Positions 17,357-24,703 are shown, counted from the stretch's first letter. The stretch: 26,438 nt of DNA from Bacillota bacterium (GCA_017420625.1 JAFOIR010000057.1:1-26438), one strand, 5' to 3'. Program-made: numbers and translations. The notes: generated by a model not told the origin, from the letters alone.

Positions 17357-18124
17357 TTATTCCTCTACATATTCGATCTTTGGATCTTTGAACTGTTTCA
17401 GCTTGGCCTCGTACGCATCCATCGCCTGTTTTTCAAAGGCCAGCTTCACGTCCCCCGCTCCCGCTTTTTTCAGAAGATCCTTGGCAAAAAGCGGGTTATT
17501 GATCAGCAGCGGGCCGTTCAGATAGGTACCAAAGAAGTTATGATACCGGAAGCCTTCCAGCATCGTATCGGGATGGATCCCGAAACCTCTTTCGCCCTTG
17601 AAGCAGTAATGCTCGCTGTTGTCACCATAGGTATAGGAGAATTCTGCCTTGAACCCTACCACATCGATCAGCTTTTTCTCTTCCGTCTCGTAGCTTCCCA
17701 GGAAAAGTGTGTTGTAGCGGTGCATCATCCGCCGCACGCTGTGATAGTCGAAAAGGCCCAGACATTCGATCACACGGCCTTCCTCCTTGACAGAAGATGG
17801 TCCGCCGGGAATCCCTTCTGCGATCTCGATCTGTCTGCCGAACACTTCAAATGCATTGCCCGTCATCAGCATGACGACATCTTTCTCGATGAGTTCCTTC
17901 AACCGTTCTTTACAGGGCATCAGTTTTTCAATGATCATCTCCAGCCCATCTTCTGTGGTCGGACCCATGTAGATCATATTGACATCTTCCGTCATGAATC
18001 TTGGCATCTCGTGAAGAGATGTGCGGTAGAATACCGCATCCGGCATACTCTGAGCCAGGAAATTCATCTGAAAATGGTCTCCGAAGAGGTTGGCGATCTC
18101 CGGATATAATACTTCGATCTTCAT
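17357..18124 (-). CDS. gatD: GatD-like glutamine amidotransferase homologue lacking catalytic Cys and His
   Basis: A 255-residue homologue of GatD, the CobB/CobQ-type glutaminase half of lipid II isoglutaminyl synthase (MurT/GatD). The family frame is clear: LYPEIANLFGD at the start, FGTYLNGPLL near 198-207 and close coupling to murT. The active site is gone. The nucleophile elbow, C-G-G-Y-Q in normal GatD, reads T88-G-N-A-F, and the histidine of G-T-Y-L-H-G-P is Asn203. The glutamine-binding N-H-G loop is also replaced (GFKAEFSYTYG). The frame is uninterrupted and structural positions are kept, so this is not a decaying gene. I prefer the ATG at 18124, which matches the family start; a GTG at 18133 overlapping the murT stop as GTGA is possible. 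Confidence 0.82.
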   Translation of the reverse strand: MKIEVLYPEIANLFGDHFQMNFLAQSMPDAVFYRTSLHEMPRFMTEDVNMIYMGPTTEDGLEMIIEKLMPCKERLKELIEKDVVMLMTGNAFEVFGRQIEIAEGIPGGPSSVKEEGRVIECLGLFDYHSVRRMMHRYNTLFLGSYETEEKKLIDVVGFKAEFSYTYGDNSEHYCFKGERGFGIHPDTMLEGFRYHNFFGTYLNGPLLINNPLFAKDLLKKAGAGDVKLAFEKQAMDAYEAKLKQFKDPKIEYVEE

Positions 18125-18129
18125 GCTCC

Positions 18130-19509
18130 TCACCTCTTCCTTGCCCGAATACGTTCCTTGATCTGACGAACCAGTTCGTCCTTCAGCGCGACCTGATAAG
18201 AGTCATGCAGAATATACACGCTGGTACCTTCTTTCAGCTCCAGCTGAGCCGGAATCTGGTCGATCGTATCTACACAGCGAAGCTTATCCTCCGGGAATCC
18301 GGCCAGCAGGCAGCGCAGCAGATAATCGCGGCTCCGGTCACCGGCGACGACGATCCGGCTGGTTTCCGGCTGATTCAGTACTTCAAAATCCACATCATAA
18401 AGGTAGGCTGTATTCTCTACTGTCACTTCCGCATCACGCAGATCGTCCAGAATCAGGATCATCTCTTTCTCACCCGGTCTGGTCGCACAGTATTCAAAGG
18501 CTACCGTAACAGCCGGTGCGATCTGACCTTTGGCCATGTTCGTGATGATCGAAACACCGCCTTCTTCTGTCTTCAGATAACGGGAATCGATTACTTTGGT
18601 GGTTTCCATCGCCCTGGCAAGCTTATCGGCGGGAATGCCGAAGCTGCGGCAGAATGCGATCGCAGCCATCTCATTATACAGGTTGAAAATGCTGTCGGAA
18701 ATCATCGGGTAGATCTCTTCTCCCTGCGGTCCTTCCACCGGCATCTTCATGGTATCATAATCCATCAGACCAGCCAGATAATCTGCCTTCGGCGCTTCAA
18801 AGCCGCAGGTCGGGCATTTTGCCCGTCCGATATGATTATACCGGGAATATTCGTATTCGATCAGAGCGTGACACTTCGGACAGATCTGCATATCGTTGAG
18901 CAGATTGCGGCACTCGGTATGATCCCAGGGCTGTTTTCCGATCCCGTAAAACACATGCGGATTATTGGGCTTAAGCTCGCTGCTGATCAGATCATCGGCA
19001 TTCAGGATCAGGGTCGTATGATCCGGCAGTGCATTGTTGATAATATCGAAGATATAGTGCGGATGCGCGTTGCGCCGTGGGCTGTCACGAAGCAGATTGG
19101 TCACCACCACGTAGGTAGGCTCTATGTAAGGGAAGACGCGGAATGCACTGCGTTCATCCACTTCCAGCACAGCCGTCTCATATCGCTCGATACCCAGCAG
19201 GTTCACGCCATTCAGTAAAGCGGTGGCAACGCCGGAATTGATGTTCGATCCCAGTCGGTTGGAAAGGATCACATAGCCGTTCTTCGTCAGAAGATCGGCG
19301 ATCACATTCGTCAGGGTGGTCTTTCCGTTCGTGCCTGTGACAGCAATCACGGTCTTAGGCTTTTTCACTCTGGCAATAAAGTCCGGACAGATTTTCAGTG
19401 CTACCTGTCCGGGAAGGTTCGTACCTTCCTTTTTCAGGATCTTTTTTAAGATCATACTGCCCAGCTTGGCACACTTTCCTGCAAGAAGGGCCAGATAAAA
19501 ACGAATCAT
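18130..19509 (-). CDS. murT: MurT-like Mur ligase (lipid II amide ligase homologue)
   Basis: A 459-residue Mur-ligase-family protein. The ATP loop GTNGKTT is at 59-65, TNLLRD at 137-142, LNADD at 169-173. The four-cysteine zinc ribbon characteristic of MurT is complete (C210, C213, C232, C235). MurT activates the alpha-carboxyl of D-glutamate in the stem peptide with ATP, and its partner GatD normally supplies ammonia. Three MurT signatures are changed here. RDQxDRxGE reads RDSPRRNAHPHY (141-152). The K-N-P-A-G segment reads KGQIA. The D-G-R-D-T-S-W loop, thought to carry the Asp completing the GatD triad, reads VENTAY (364-369). The gene lies five bases after alr and its stop nearly touches gatD. 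I infer an altered acceptor rather than loss of ATP use. Confidence 0.85.
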   Translation of the reverse strand: MIRFYLALLAGKCAKLGSMILKKILKKEGTNLPGQVALKICPDFIARVKKPKTVIAVTGTNGKTTLTNVIADLLTKNGYVILSNRLGSNINSGVATALLNGVNLLGIERYETAVLEVDERSAFRVFPYIEPTYVVVTNLLRDSPRRNAHPHYIFDIINNALPDHTTLILNADDLISSELKPNNPHVFYGIGKQPWDHTECRNLLNDMQICPKCHALIEYEYSRYNHIGRAKCPTCGFEAPKADYLAGLMDYDTMKMPVEGPQGEEIYPMISDSIFNLYNEMAAIAFCRSFGIPADKLARAMETTKVIDSRYLKTEEGGVSIITNMAKGQIAPAVTVAFEYCATRPGEKEMILILDDLRDAEVTVENTAYLYDVDFEVLNQPETSRIVVAGDRSRDYLLRCLLAGFPEDKLRCVDTIDQIPAQLELKEGTSVYILHDSYQVALKDELVRQIKERIRARKR

Positions 19510-19514
19510 CTATC

Positions 19515-20639
19515 TTATTCTCCAGATGTATATAGTCTCGGTACCCGTTTTGATACCATACTTACGATCTCATCCACATTCTGATCCAGCAGTTTGGACA
19601 TCTCGAGGATCGACATCTCTCCGCCGAGCAGATCCACGATATCGCCGCGCTGGGCTTTGGGAATATCGGTTACATCCACCATGAACTGGTCCATACAGAC
19701 CCGTCCGATGATCGGTGCTTTCTTTCCGCGGATCGTGACCCATCCAAGGTTGGACAGCCGCCGGCTGTAGCCGTCCGCAAATCCCACCGGGATCGTTGCG
19801 ATCCGGGTCTCAGAGCTGGTAGTATAGGTGCCTCCATAGCCCACCTCTGTTCCTGCCGGAACGGTTTTAACCATGGCCACATGGGTATGCCAGGTCATCA
19901 CCTCTGAAAGATGCTGCTGGGGCCAGATCTCTTCATCCACCGGACAAAGGCCGAACAGTACGTCACCTGCCCGAACTGCATCAAGCTGCGTCTCAGGCCA
20001 CAGAAGAATAGCCGGAGAATTCGCTGTATGAGCCAGCGGGATCCGGATCCCGGCTTCACCTAGCTTCGTGATAGTCTCCTGATAACGCTTGAGCTGCTGA
20101 TGCATAGCCTTTCCATCTGACTCGTCAGCCCTGGCAAAATGCGTAAAAGCTCCGATGATCTTCAGATTCTTCATCCGGCTGATCGCTTCGAATGCCGGCA
20201 CAGCTCTTTCCCCGTAGGGAAACCCGATCCGGCTCATTCCTGTATCGATCGCAATGTCGATGGGATGAACGGTCCCGGCTGCCTCACAGAGCTGATTCAG
20301 TCTGGCTGCCGTTTCGACTGAAAAGATCGCAGGAATCAGGTTCCACTTGATCAGCTCAGGAAGCTGATCGTCCCAGGTATCACCGAGTAGATAGATGTCT
20401 TCATCCGAAGCACCGGCTTCCCGAAGTTCTCTTCCTTCTTCCCATACCGCCACCGCATACTTGCGGATACCGGCAGCTTTCATCGTGGGATAGATCCCGG
20501 CAATTCCGTGTCCGTAGGCATCGCCTTTGATCACCGCGATCAAATCTGTACCCGGCTTCAGTCTTGCCTTGATATTTTCTATATTTGCCGCCAGCAGGTC
20601 CAGATGGACAACAGCAGCTGTTCTCAGTCTCAGATCCAC
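19515..20639 (-). CDS. alr: Alanine racemase
   Basis: A PLP-dependent racemase of 374 residues making D-alanine for peptidoglycan. The cofactor lysine is in VIKGDAYGHG near residue 38, the catalytic tyrosine is in EVGYGGTY, and the RVCMDQFMVDVTD and PVGFADGYSRR segments are typical. KGDAYGHG replaces the common KANAYGHG, and LFGLCPVD the usual IYGLYP, so activity on another amino acid cannot be ruled out. The longest frame would start with TTG at 20645, only two bases after GGGAG. I chose GTG at 20639, eight bases after GGGAG. It heads a unit with murT, gatD, cysE and a DUF218 gene, at very short spacings. Confidence 0.92.
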   Translation of the reverse strand: MDLRLRTAAVVHLDLLAANIENIKARLKPGTDLIAVIKGDAYGHGIAGIYPTMKAAGIRKYAVAVWEEGRELREAGASDEDIYLLGDTWDDQLPELIKWNLIPAIFSVETAARLNQLCEAAGTVHPIDIAIDTGMSRIGFPYGERAVPAFEAISRMKNLKIIGAFTHFARADESDGKAMHQQLKRYQETITKLGEAGIRIPLAHTANSPAILLWPETQLDAVRAGDVLFGLCPVDEEIWPQQHLSEVMTWHTHVAMVKTVPAGTEVGYGGTYTTSSETRIATIPVGFADGYSRRLSNLGWVTIRGKKAPIIGRVCMDQFMVDVTDIPKAQRGDIVDLLGGEMSILEMSKLLDQNVDEIVSMVSKRVPRLYTSGE

Positions 20640-20653
20640 AAACAATACTCCCT

Positions 20654-20690
20654 AATAAAAATGTGGTAAACTTCTAAACAGTTTACCACA
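20654..20690 (-). terminator. Rho-independent terminator of the importer unit, just before alr
   Basis: On the minus strand, TGTGGTAAAC (20681-20690 on the reverse) pairs perfectly with GTTTACCACA (20662-20671) across a nine-base loop, followed by TTTTTATT. It lies 15 bases past the ATPase stop and ends about 15 to 23 bases before the alr start codon. Confidence 0.8.
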
Positions 20691-20708
20691 CCTTGCTTAC
20701 TTTTTCAA
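20680..20708 (-). promoter_or_regulatory. Candidate alr promoter overlapping the terminator
   Basis: On the minus strand, TTGAAA (20703-20708), 17 bases, then TAAACT (20680-20685). Transcription would begin near 20673, inside the hairpin loop. The alr transcript would carry only the second arm and escape termination, while readthrough from upstream would be stopped. The -10 match is moderate. Confidence 0.45.
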
Positions 20709-21304
20709 TCGTACATTCGAACACTCTTGGCACCAAGCCGTGCTGCATCATCGGGGTCGTGCGTGATGATCAATAGTGCTTTTCCTTCCGACCGCCTGCG
20801 GACGGTTTCGATCACTTTCTGCCTTGTTTCATCATCCAGCCCCTGGAACGGCTCATCCATCAAAAGGACAGGCGCTTCAAACAGCAGCGAGCGGCCCACC
20901 GCTGTTCGTCTTTTCATACCTCCGGAAAGCGTCGCCGGTTTTTCGTCCAGTACTTTCGGATCCAGCACCAGTTCTTTCATCAGGTTTTCTGCTTCCTCCC
21001 TGGTAAGCTCAGGGGCTATGATCTTCCAGTTTTCAAAAATGGTCAGTGTTTCAAAGAGACGATCCTCCTGAAAAACTACGCTGATCTTTGTCTTCGCATC
21101 CAGTCCTTCGATCGTTCCATGATCCGGTTTCAGAAAACCAGCCAGAATTCTCATGAGGGTCGTCTTGCCTTTTCCCGAAGGTGCAAGCAGCACGGTCGGC
21201 TGCTGATCGTCAAAGGTGAATGATACCCTTTTCAGAACCTCTTTCGCAGGCTGATCCTTTGATGCCGGGTAAGTATAGGAGATGTCGCTAACAGAAATCT
21301 TCAT
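20705..21304 (-). CDS. ABC importer ATP-binding protein (SsuB/TauB type, short)
   Basis: A 199-residue ATPase with all motifs: Walker A APSGKGKTT, Q-loop VFQEDRLF, signature LSGGMKRRTAVGRSL, Walker B VLLMDEP with the catalytic Glu, and ITHD as H-loop. At 199 residues it is shorter than the usual 240-260 of SsuB/TauB, mainly because the C-terminus ends soon after the H-loop. It energises import of a small organic solute or ion together with the next two genes upstream. Its ATG overlaps the permease stop as ATGA, so the two are translated together. A hairpin terminator follows within 15 bases. Confidence 0.92.
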   Translation of the reverse strand: MKISVSDISYTYPASKDQPAKEVLKRVSFTFDDQQPTVLLAPSGKGKTTLMRILAGFLKPDHGTIEGLDAKTKISVVFQEDRLFETLTIFENWKIIAPELTREEAENLMKELVLDPKVLDEKPATLSGGMKRRTAVGRSLLFEAPVLLMDEPFQGLDDETRQKVIETVRRRSEGKALLIITHDPDDAARLGAKSVRMYD

Positions 21305-22137
21305 TCCCTCACTCCTCCTTCTCCCGACGAAGTCCTTTCAGAAGCTTCTGCTCCTTCCTGTTTTCCCGCACCTACCGCAGCAGAAAGACGGTCGATCAGC
21401 CGGATCACCAGCTTTTCGATCAGTACGGAAAGAAGGATCACCACGATGGTCCAGGCAAACAGATCGGTCGTTTCCAGATAGATCTTTGCATCATATAAAT
21501 GTCTTCCGATCGTTCCCTGCGGTGCCGCAATGACCTCCCCTGCGACGCCGGATTTCCAGACGAATCCGATCGCGACCCGAAGAGTCGACAAAAGGTAAGG
21601 CATGACAGCCGGCAGATAGATGGCCCGGATCTTTTTCCAGAGCGACAAACGGAAGACTTTCCCTACTTCCAGCAGTTTCGGATCGACGGAGCGAAGTCCC
21701 TGATCCACGCTGGACCAGATCATCGGCAGAACGACCAGAAAACAAATAAAGATCGACAGATTTCTTCCCGTCAGCCACATCAATGCCAAAATGACAAAGG
21801 ACGCGACTGGTGTCGACTTGATCATGTTCATGGGAAAGCGGATCAGCTGATCAAGCACCGGCACACTTGCCGTAATGATGCCCATCAGAATCCCGCCCGC
21901 AAGCGCGCAAAAAAAGCCGATCATGATCCGGGAAAACGTTCGCCCGATGGTCAGCCAGAACTCACTCGTTACAGCCAGCTGTCCGATCCTCACCGCCACA
22001 GAGCGCGGTGAACTCAAAAGAAGATCAGAGCCGATTTTGCCATAGGCCATTTGCCATACCAGGAGCCAAAAGGCCAGCACCAGAAGACTGATGCCGGCCT
22101 TTTTAAGCAGGCTTTGTGCGCGCTTATTCTGTTTCAT
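21301..22137 (-). CDS. ABC importer permease (SsuC/TauC type)
   Basis: A 278-residue inner-membrane permease with about six hydrophobic segments. An EAA-type cytoplasmic loop is seen around GKVFRLSLWKKIRAIYLPAVMPYL, contacting the ATPase, and is followed by VAIGFVWKSGVAGEVIA, typical of the BPD_transp_1 group for nitrate, sulfonate and taurine. A final serine- and glutamate-rich tail of about 25 residues is predicted to be cytoplasmic. The ATG is three bases after the stop of the binding-protein gene, and the stop overlaps the ATPase start. The substrate is not given by the sequence. Confidence 0.92.
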   Translation of the reverse strand: MKQNKRAQSLLKKAGISLLVLAFWLLVWQMAYGKIGSDLLLSSPRSVAVRIGQLAVTSEFWLTIGRTFSRIMIGFFCALAGGILMGIITASVPVLDQLIRFPMNMIKSTPVASFVILALMWLTGRNLSIFICFLVVLPMIWSSVDQGLRSVDPKLLEVGKVFRLSLWKKIRAIYLPAVMPYLLSTLRVAIGFVWKSGVAGEVIAAPQGTIGRHLYDAKIYLETTDLFAWTIVVILLSVLIEKLVIRLIDRLSAAVGAGKQEGAEASERTSSGEGGVRE

Positions 22138-22140
22138 TGA

Positions 22141-23124
22141 TTATTTCGCGCCGTAGTAGAAATCATCTTCCGGCATCTTGCCGCCGACAGAGGCAGGATT
22201 GGCATCGAAGAGGATCTGAAGATAACCGGCCGTCTTTGTCTTCATCTCATCGCCGCTGATGCAGACGATGTTGCAGAAGGGGATCGCCTTGGTGGCAACA
22301 CCGGCCTTGGTAATGTCAAAATGTTCCGCAAGCTGTCCGGCATCGGCTGCATTCGCATTCACCCATTCAACGGATGCTGCATATGCTTCCATGAAACGAG
22401 CCATGACTTCCGGATGAGCTTCGGCAAATGCTTTCTGAACAACGATACATCCGGAGATCAGTCCGCTCTCTGAATTGACGGCATTCCAGGCATCATTCAT
22501 GGAAAGTGCCACATGCCATCCTTCATTCTGAACCTGAATCGCTGTTGCATAGGGCTGAGGAGCCAGTGCGATCTCGCAGTTGCCTGCAGCGATCTGCGCA
22601 CCGATCTCGGCTGCTTCAGACATATATTCTACGGTCACGTCTTTTTCCGGATCCAGACCATTGGCCTGCAGGATATAGTTCAGGGTATACTCAGGAGTCG
22701 CACCCTTACCAGTCGTGTAAATGGTTCTGCCTTTCAGATCAGCGATAGAATGGATCGTATCGCCGGCTTCCAGCAGATACAGCACGCCAAGTGCATTCAC
22801 TGCACCGAGCTGTACTTTACCTTCGGTCTTGTTGTAGAGAACCGATGCTACGTTGATCGGAACTGCTGCGATATCATAGTTGCCCTGGATAATGTCTCCC
22901 AGGATCTCGTCAGCAGTGCCTGCAAGGGTAAACTCATAAAGGTCAGGTGCTTCACCCTTTTCTGCCTGATCCATCATCTGCAGCATGCCAAGAGATGTGG
23001 GGCCTTTCAGTGCAGCGATGCGAACGGTCTCTTTCTTGTCAGGAACACTTTCCTGTTTGGTGCAGCCGGTCATCATGCCAAGTGCGAGGACAAGGATCAG
23101 CAATGCGCTCAGTACTTTCTTCAT
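22141..23124 (-). CDS. ABC importer substrate-binding lipoprotein (TauA/SsuA type)
   Basis: A 327-residue binding protein with a lipoprotein signal peptide: basic start, hydrophobic core, and lipobox MMTGC with C21 as the acylation site. It should therefore be anchored outside the membrane. The mature part has the two-lobe fold of the NMT1/TauA group, with RIAALKGPTSLGMLQMM, DIAAVPINVASVLY and LKGRTIYTTGKGATPEYTL segments. Ligands of this group range from sulfonates to pyrimidine precursors, and I cannot choose among them. The ATG overlaps the stop of the Crp/Fnr regulator as ATGA. An AAGGAG lies ten bases upstream within the regulator gene. Confidence 0.92.
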   Translation of the reverse strand: MKKVLSALLILVLALGMMTGCTKQESVPDKKETVRIAALKGPTSLGMLQMMDQAEKGEAPDLYEFTLAGTADEILGDIIQGNYDIAAVPINVASVLYNKTEGKVQLGAVNALGVLYLLEAGDTIHSIADLKGRTIYTTGKGATPEYTLNYILQANGLDPEKDVTVEYMSEAAEIGAQIAAGNCEIALAPQPYATAIQVQNEGWHVALSMNDAWNAVNSESGLISGCIVVQKAFAEAHPEVMARFMEAYAASVEWVNANAADAGQLAEHFDITKAGVATKAIPFCNIVCISGDEMKTKTAGYLQILFDANPASVGGKMPEDDFYYGAK

Positions 23125-23816
23125 TTGTTTTTCTCTCCTTCAATTGACGATTGGAGCTGTCCGCAGGTTCTTTCCTCCGTCAGCCTGATCGTATTTCCTT
23201 CTTTTTGGATCGATCCCTCTTCCTCCAGTCTGGCAAGCGCCCGGTAAAGGGTCGCACGGCTCATGGACAGGGTTCGTGCCAGTTTGGCATATCCTCCCTG
23301 CACCCTGACGATTCCGTCCTGACCCGCCGATACGCGTAAATGTTTCAGCAGTGCTTCCTCTGATGACGGTGATGTAAAACTGTCGATCCGCCGGTTCAAA
23401 AACCGGATCCTTCCGGAAAGGAAACGGATATAATTCATCGCCATCTGTGGATAACGGTCAAACCATTCGGTCAGCTGAGCAGCCGAGATAAAGATCACCT
23501 GACATGTTTTGTGTGCGATCAGCGTCGTCACATAGCGAAAGGCCGGCTGGTTCTCGTCAAACAGTGCAGCCGCCCCGAAGCATCCGCCCTTGTGGATGAC
23601 ATTCAGCTGCGCTCCGCCGGGCTTCAGGACACAAACTTCTCCCTCAGTCACGATCCCCAGTGCTTTTTCATACTCTTCCGGCGTATAGATGGGTTCTCCT
23701 CCGCGAAAACGTCTGGCGGATAGTTCTTCCATCATCCCGTCGATATCTTCCGCCGTCAGGCCTTCAAACAGAAAGCACTTCCGGACGGTTTCCCGCTGTG
23801 ACTTTGTCAATAACAT
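23121..23816 (-). CDS. Crp/Fnr-family transcriptional regulator
   Basis: A 231-residue regulator. A cyclic-nucleotide-binding-type beta-barrel (about 10-125) contains GIVTEGEVCVLKPGG and a KGGCFGAAALFDENQ turn. A long dimerisation helix follows, then a Crp-type winged helix with GGYAKLARTLSMSRATLYRALARLEEEGSIQ. There is no N-terminal Fnr cysteine cluster. The start is set at ATG 23816: an AGG lies seven bases upstream and a strong promoter begins transcription near 23853. A start at 23888 would lie in the -35 box and is excluded. It is the first gene of the importer unit and overlaps the next gene, so it probably senses the imported compound or a related signal and controls its own operon. 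Confidence 0.9.
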   Translation of the reverse strand: MLLTKSQRETVRKCFLFEGLTAEDIDGMMEELSARRFRGGEPIYTPEEYEKALGIVTEGEVCVLKPGGAQLNVIHKGGCFGAAALFDENQPAFRYVTTLIAHKTCQVIFISAAQLTEWFDRYPQMAMNYIRFLSGRIRFLNRRIDSFTSPSSEEALLKHLRVSAGQDGIVRVQGGYAKLARTLSMSRATLYRALARLEEEGSIQKEGNTIRLTEERTCGQLQSSIEGEKNK

Positions 23817-23834
23817 TTCAAAACCTGTCTCAAA

Positions 23835-23868
23835 TGATACATTTTTCAATCCGGACGATAGTGTATCA
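23835..23868. repeat. Inverted repeat, candidate autoregulatory operator
   Basis: TGATACA (23835-23841) and TGTATCA (23862-23868) are exact reverse complements with 20 bases between them. One arm overlaps the -10 box of the regulator promoter and the other lies just after the predicted transcription start. The spacing is wider than a standard Crp/Fnr site, so they may be two half-sites bound by separate dimers. Confidence 0.4.
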
Positions 23869-23888
23869 CATTCGTCCTGTCTTGTCAA
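23860..23888 (-). promoter_or_regulatory. Promoter of the Crp/Fnr regulator-importer unit
   Basis: On the minus strand, a perfect TTGACA (23883-23888), a 17-base spacer and TACACT (23860-23865) preceded by an extended -10 TGA. Transcription would begin near 23853, about 37 bases before the ATG at 23816. Confidence 0.75.
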
Positions 23889-23898
23889 TCACTTTCTT

Positions 23899-24648
23899 TT
23901 ACCCCAGCAGAACACCCAGTATCAAAAGCAGCTGGGCTGCCGTATAGGTCGGCATAACACCTCGTTCATCACTTCCTTTAAACATTCGAAAAGCAAGCAG
24001 CGTATCGGAGGTGATGAAGAGCGCGGCCCCCAACAAACTGATGCCTGCAGAAAGCGGCGATCGATAGGAAAGGCGAAGCGACGCGGACACAAATAAAAGT
24101 GCCAGCGCAGCCAGATAAAGCCCGAAGGGGATTCGAAGCGGCTTTGTCTCTTCGATAGATAAGAGCTCACGGATCATATAGACGACATAGACCACACTCA
24201 TCAAAGCGCAGGCAAGGATCAGCGGTATTTTCTTCGGTGCAGACATGCTGAAGAAAGGACTGGCAAATGCGATGATATAGAATATATGACCAAGCAGAAA
24301 AGCTCCGAGTCCGGCAGGAAAGAGTTTCGGCGATACTTCCAGCAGTGTATCTCCCGCCCATCCGGAAATGAGCGCCAGAATGATCAGCCAGGAAATATCC
24401 TGAGACCTGATCATTCCTGTAAGAGGCCATCCGAACCGGCAGCTCATCAGATAAAACAGCAGCAGAAGCGGCATGAGACAGAACTTCAAAGTCCGGAACC
24501 GGCGGGTATAGATGGCTGCCAGTTTTTGATTTACCTCACTCAGTTTAAGCCTTCCGCTTTCCAGATGTGCTCTTTTAAGAGCCCAGATACAGTCACAGAC
24601 TGAAAACAGAAGATAAAGAATCAGAAAGAAAACAGGAAGAAAAGCCAT
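23899..24648 (-). CDS. YhhN/TMEM86-family membrane protein (lysoplasmalogenase-like)
   Basis: A 249-residue protein with about eight hydrophobic segments. The family features are SGWAGDTLLEVSPKLFPAGLGAFLLGHIFYIIAF in the first half, whose aspartate (GDTLL) is conserved, and LFITSDTLLAFRMF followed by MPTYTAAQLLLI near the end. Members include mammalian TMEM86 lysoplasmalogenase and bacterial YhhN, which hydrolyse or are thought to hydrolyse the vinyl-ether bond of lysoplasmalogens. Anaerobic Firmicutes often make plasmalogens, so the role fits. I chose ATG 24648, with AAGGAGG eight bases upstream; an upstream ATG at 24693 lies in the predicted -10/start region. No terminator separates it from the Crp/Fnr promoter. 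Confidence 0.85.
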   Translation of the reverse strand: MAFLPVFFLILYLLFSVCDCIWALKRAHLESGRLKLSEVNQKLAAIYTRRFRTLKFCLMPLLLLFYLMSCRFGWPLTGMIRSQDISWLIILALISGWAGDTLLEVSPKLFPAGLGAFLLGHIFYIIAFASPFFSMSAPKKIPLILACALMSVVYVVYMIRELLSIEETKPLRIPFGLYLAALALLFVSASLRLSYRSPLSAGISLLGAALFITSDTLLAFRMFKGSDERGVMPTYTAAQLLLILGVLLG

Positions 24649-24694
24649 GTGGGAAACCTCCTTGAAAATGATTCTTACAGCTGATTTGTCCATT

Positions 24695-24703
24695 ATTATA
24701 GCA
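24695..24703 (-). promoter_or_regulatory. Extended -10 promoter of the YhhN-family gene
   Basis: On the minus strand TGC (24701-24703) is followed directly by a perfect TATAAT (24695-24700), an extended -10 element. No good -35 is seen at 17 bases. Transcription would begin near 24688, about 40 bases before the ATG at 24648. Confidence 0.6.

Noticed and set aside
17342..18109. 255-residue plus-strand open frame opposite gatD
   Set aside because: Antisense shadow of gatD. The long open frame comes from codon bias and its product resembles no family I know.
17357..18124. Sequencing error or frameshift as the cause of the missing GatD catalytic residues
   Set aside because: Both positions are single codon substitutions within otherwise well-aligned motifs, the frame is continuous, and a third motif plus matching loops in murT are changed as well.
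18001..19218. 405-residue plus-strand open frame opposite murT
   Set aside because: It lies wholly antisense to gatD/murT, which show clear family motifs; its translation has no recognisable domain and no ribosome binding site. It is a shadow of the codon pattern.
23817..23888. Longer N-terminus for the Crp/Fnr regulator (start at 23888)
   Set aside because: This codon lies in the -35 box of the promoter TTGACA-17-TACACT, so the mRNA would begin after it.
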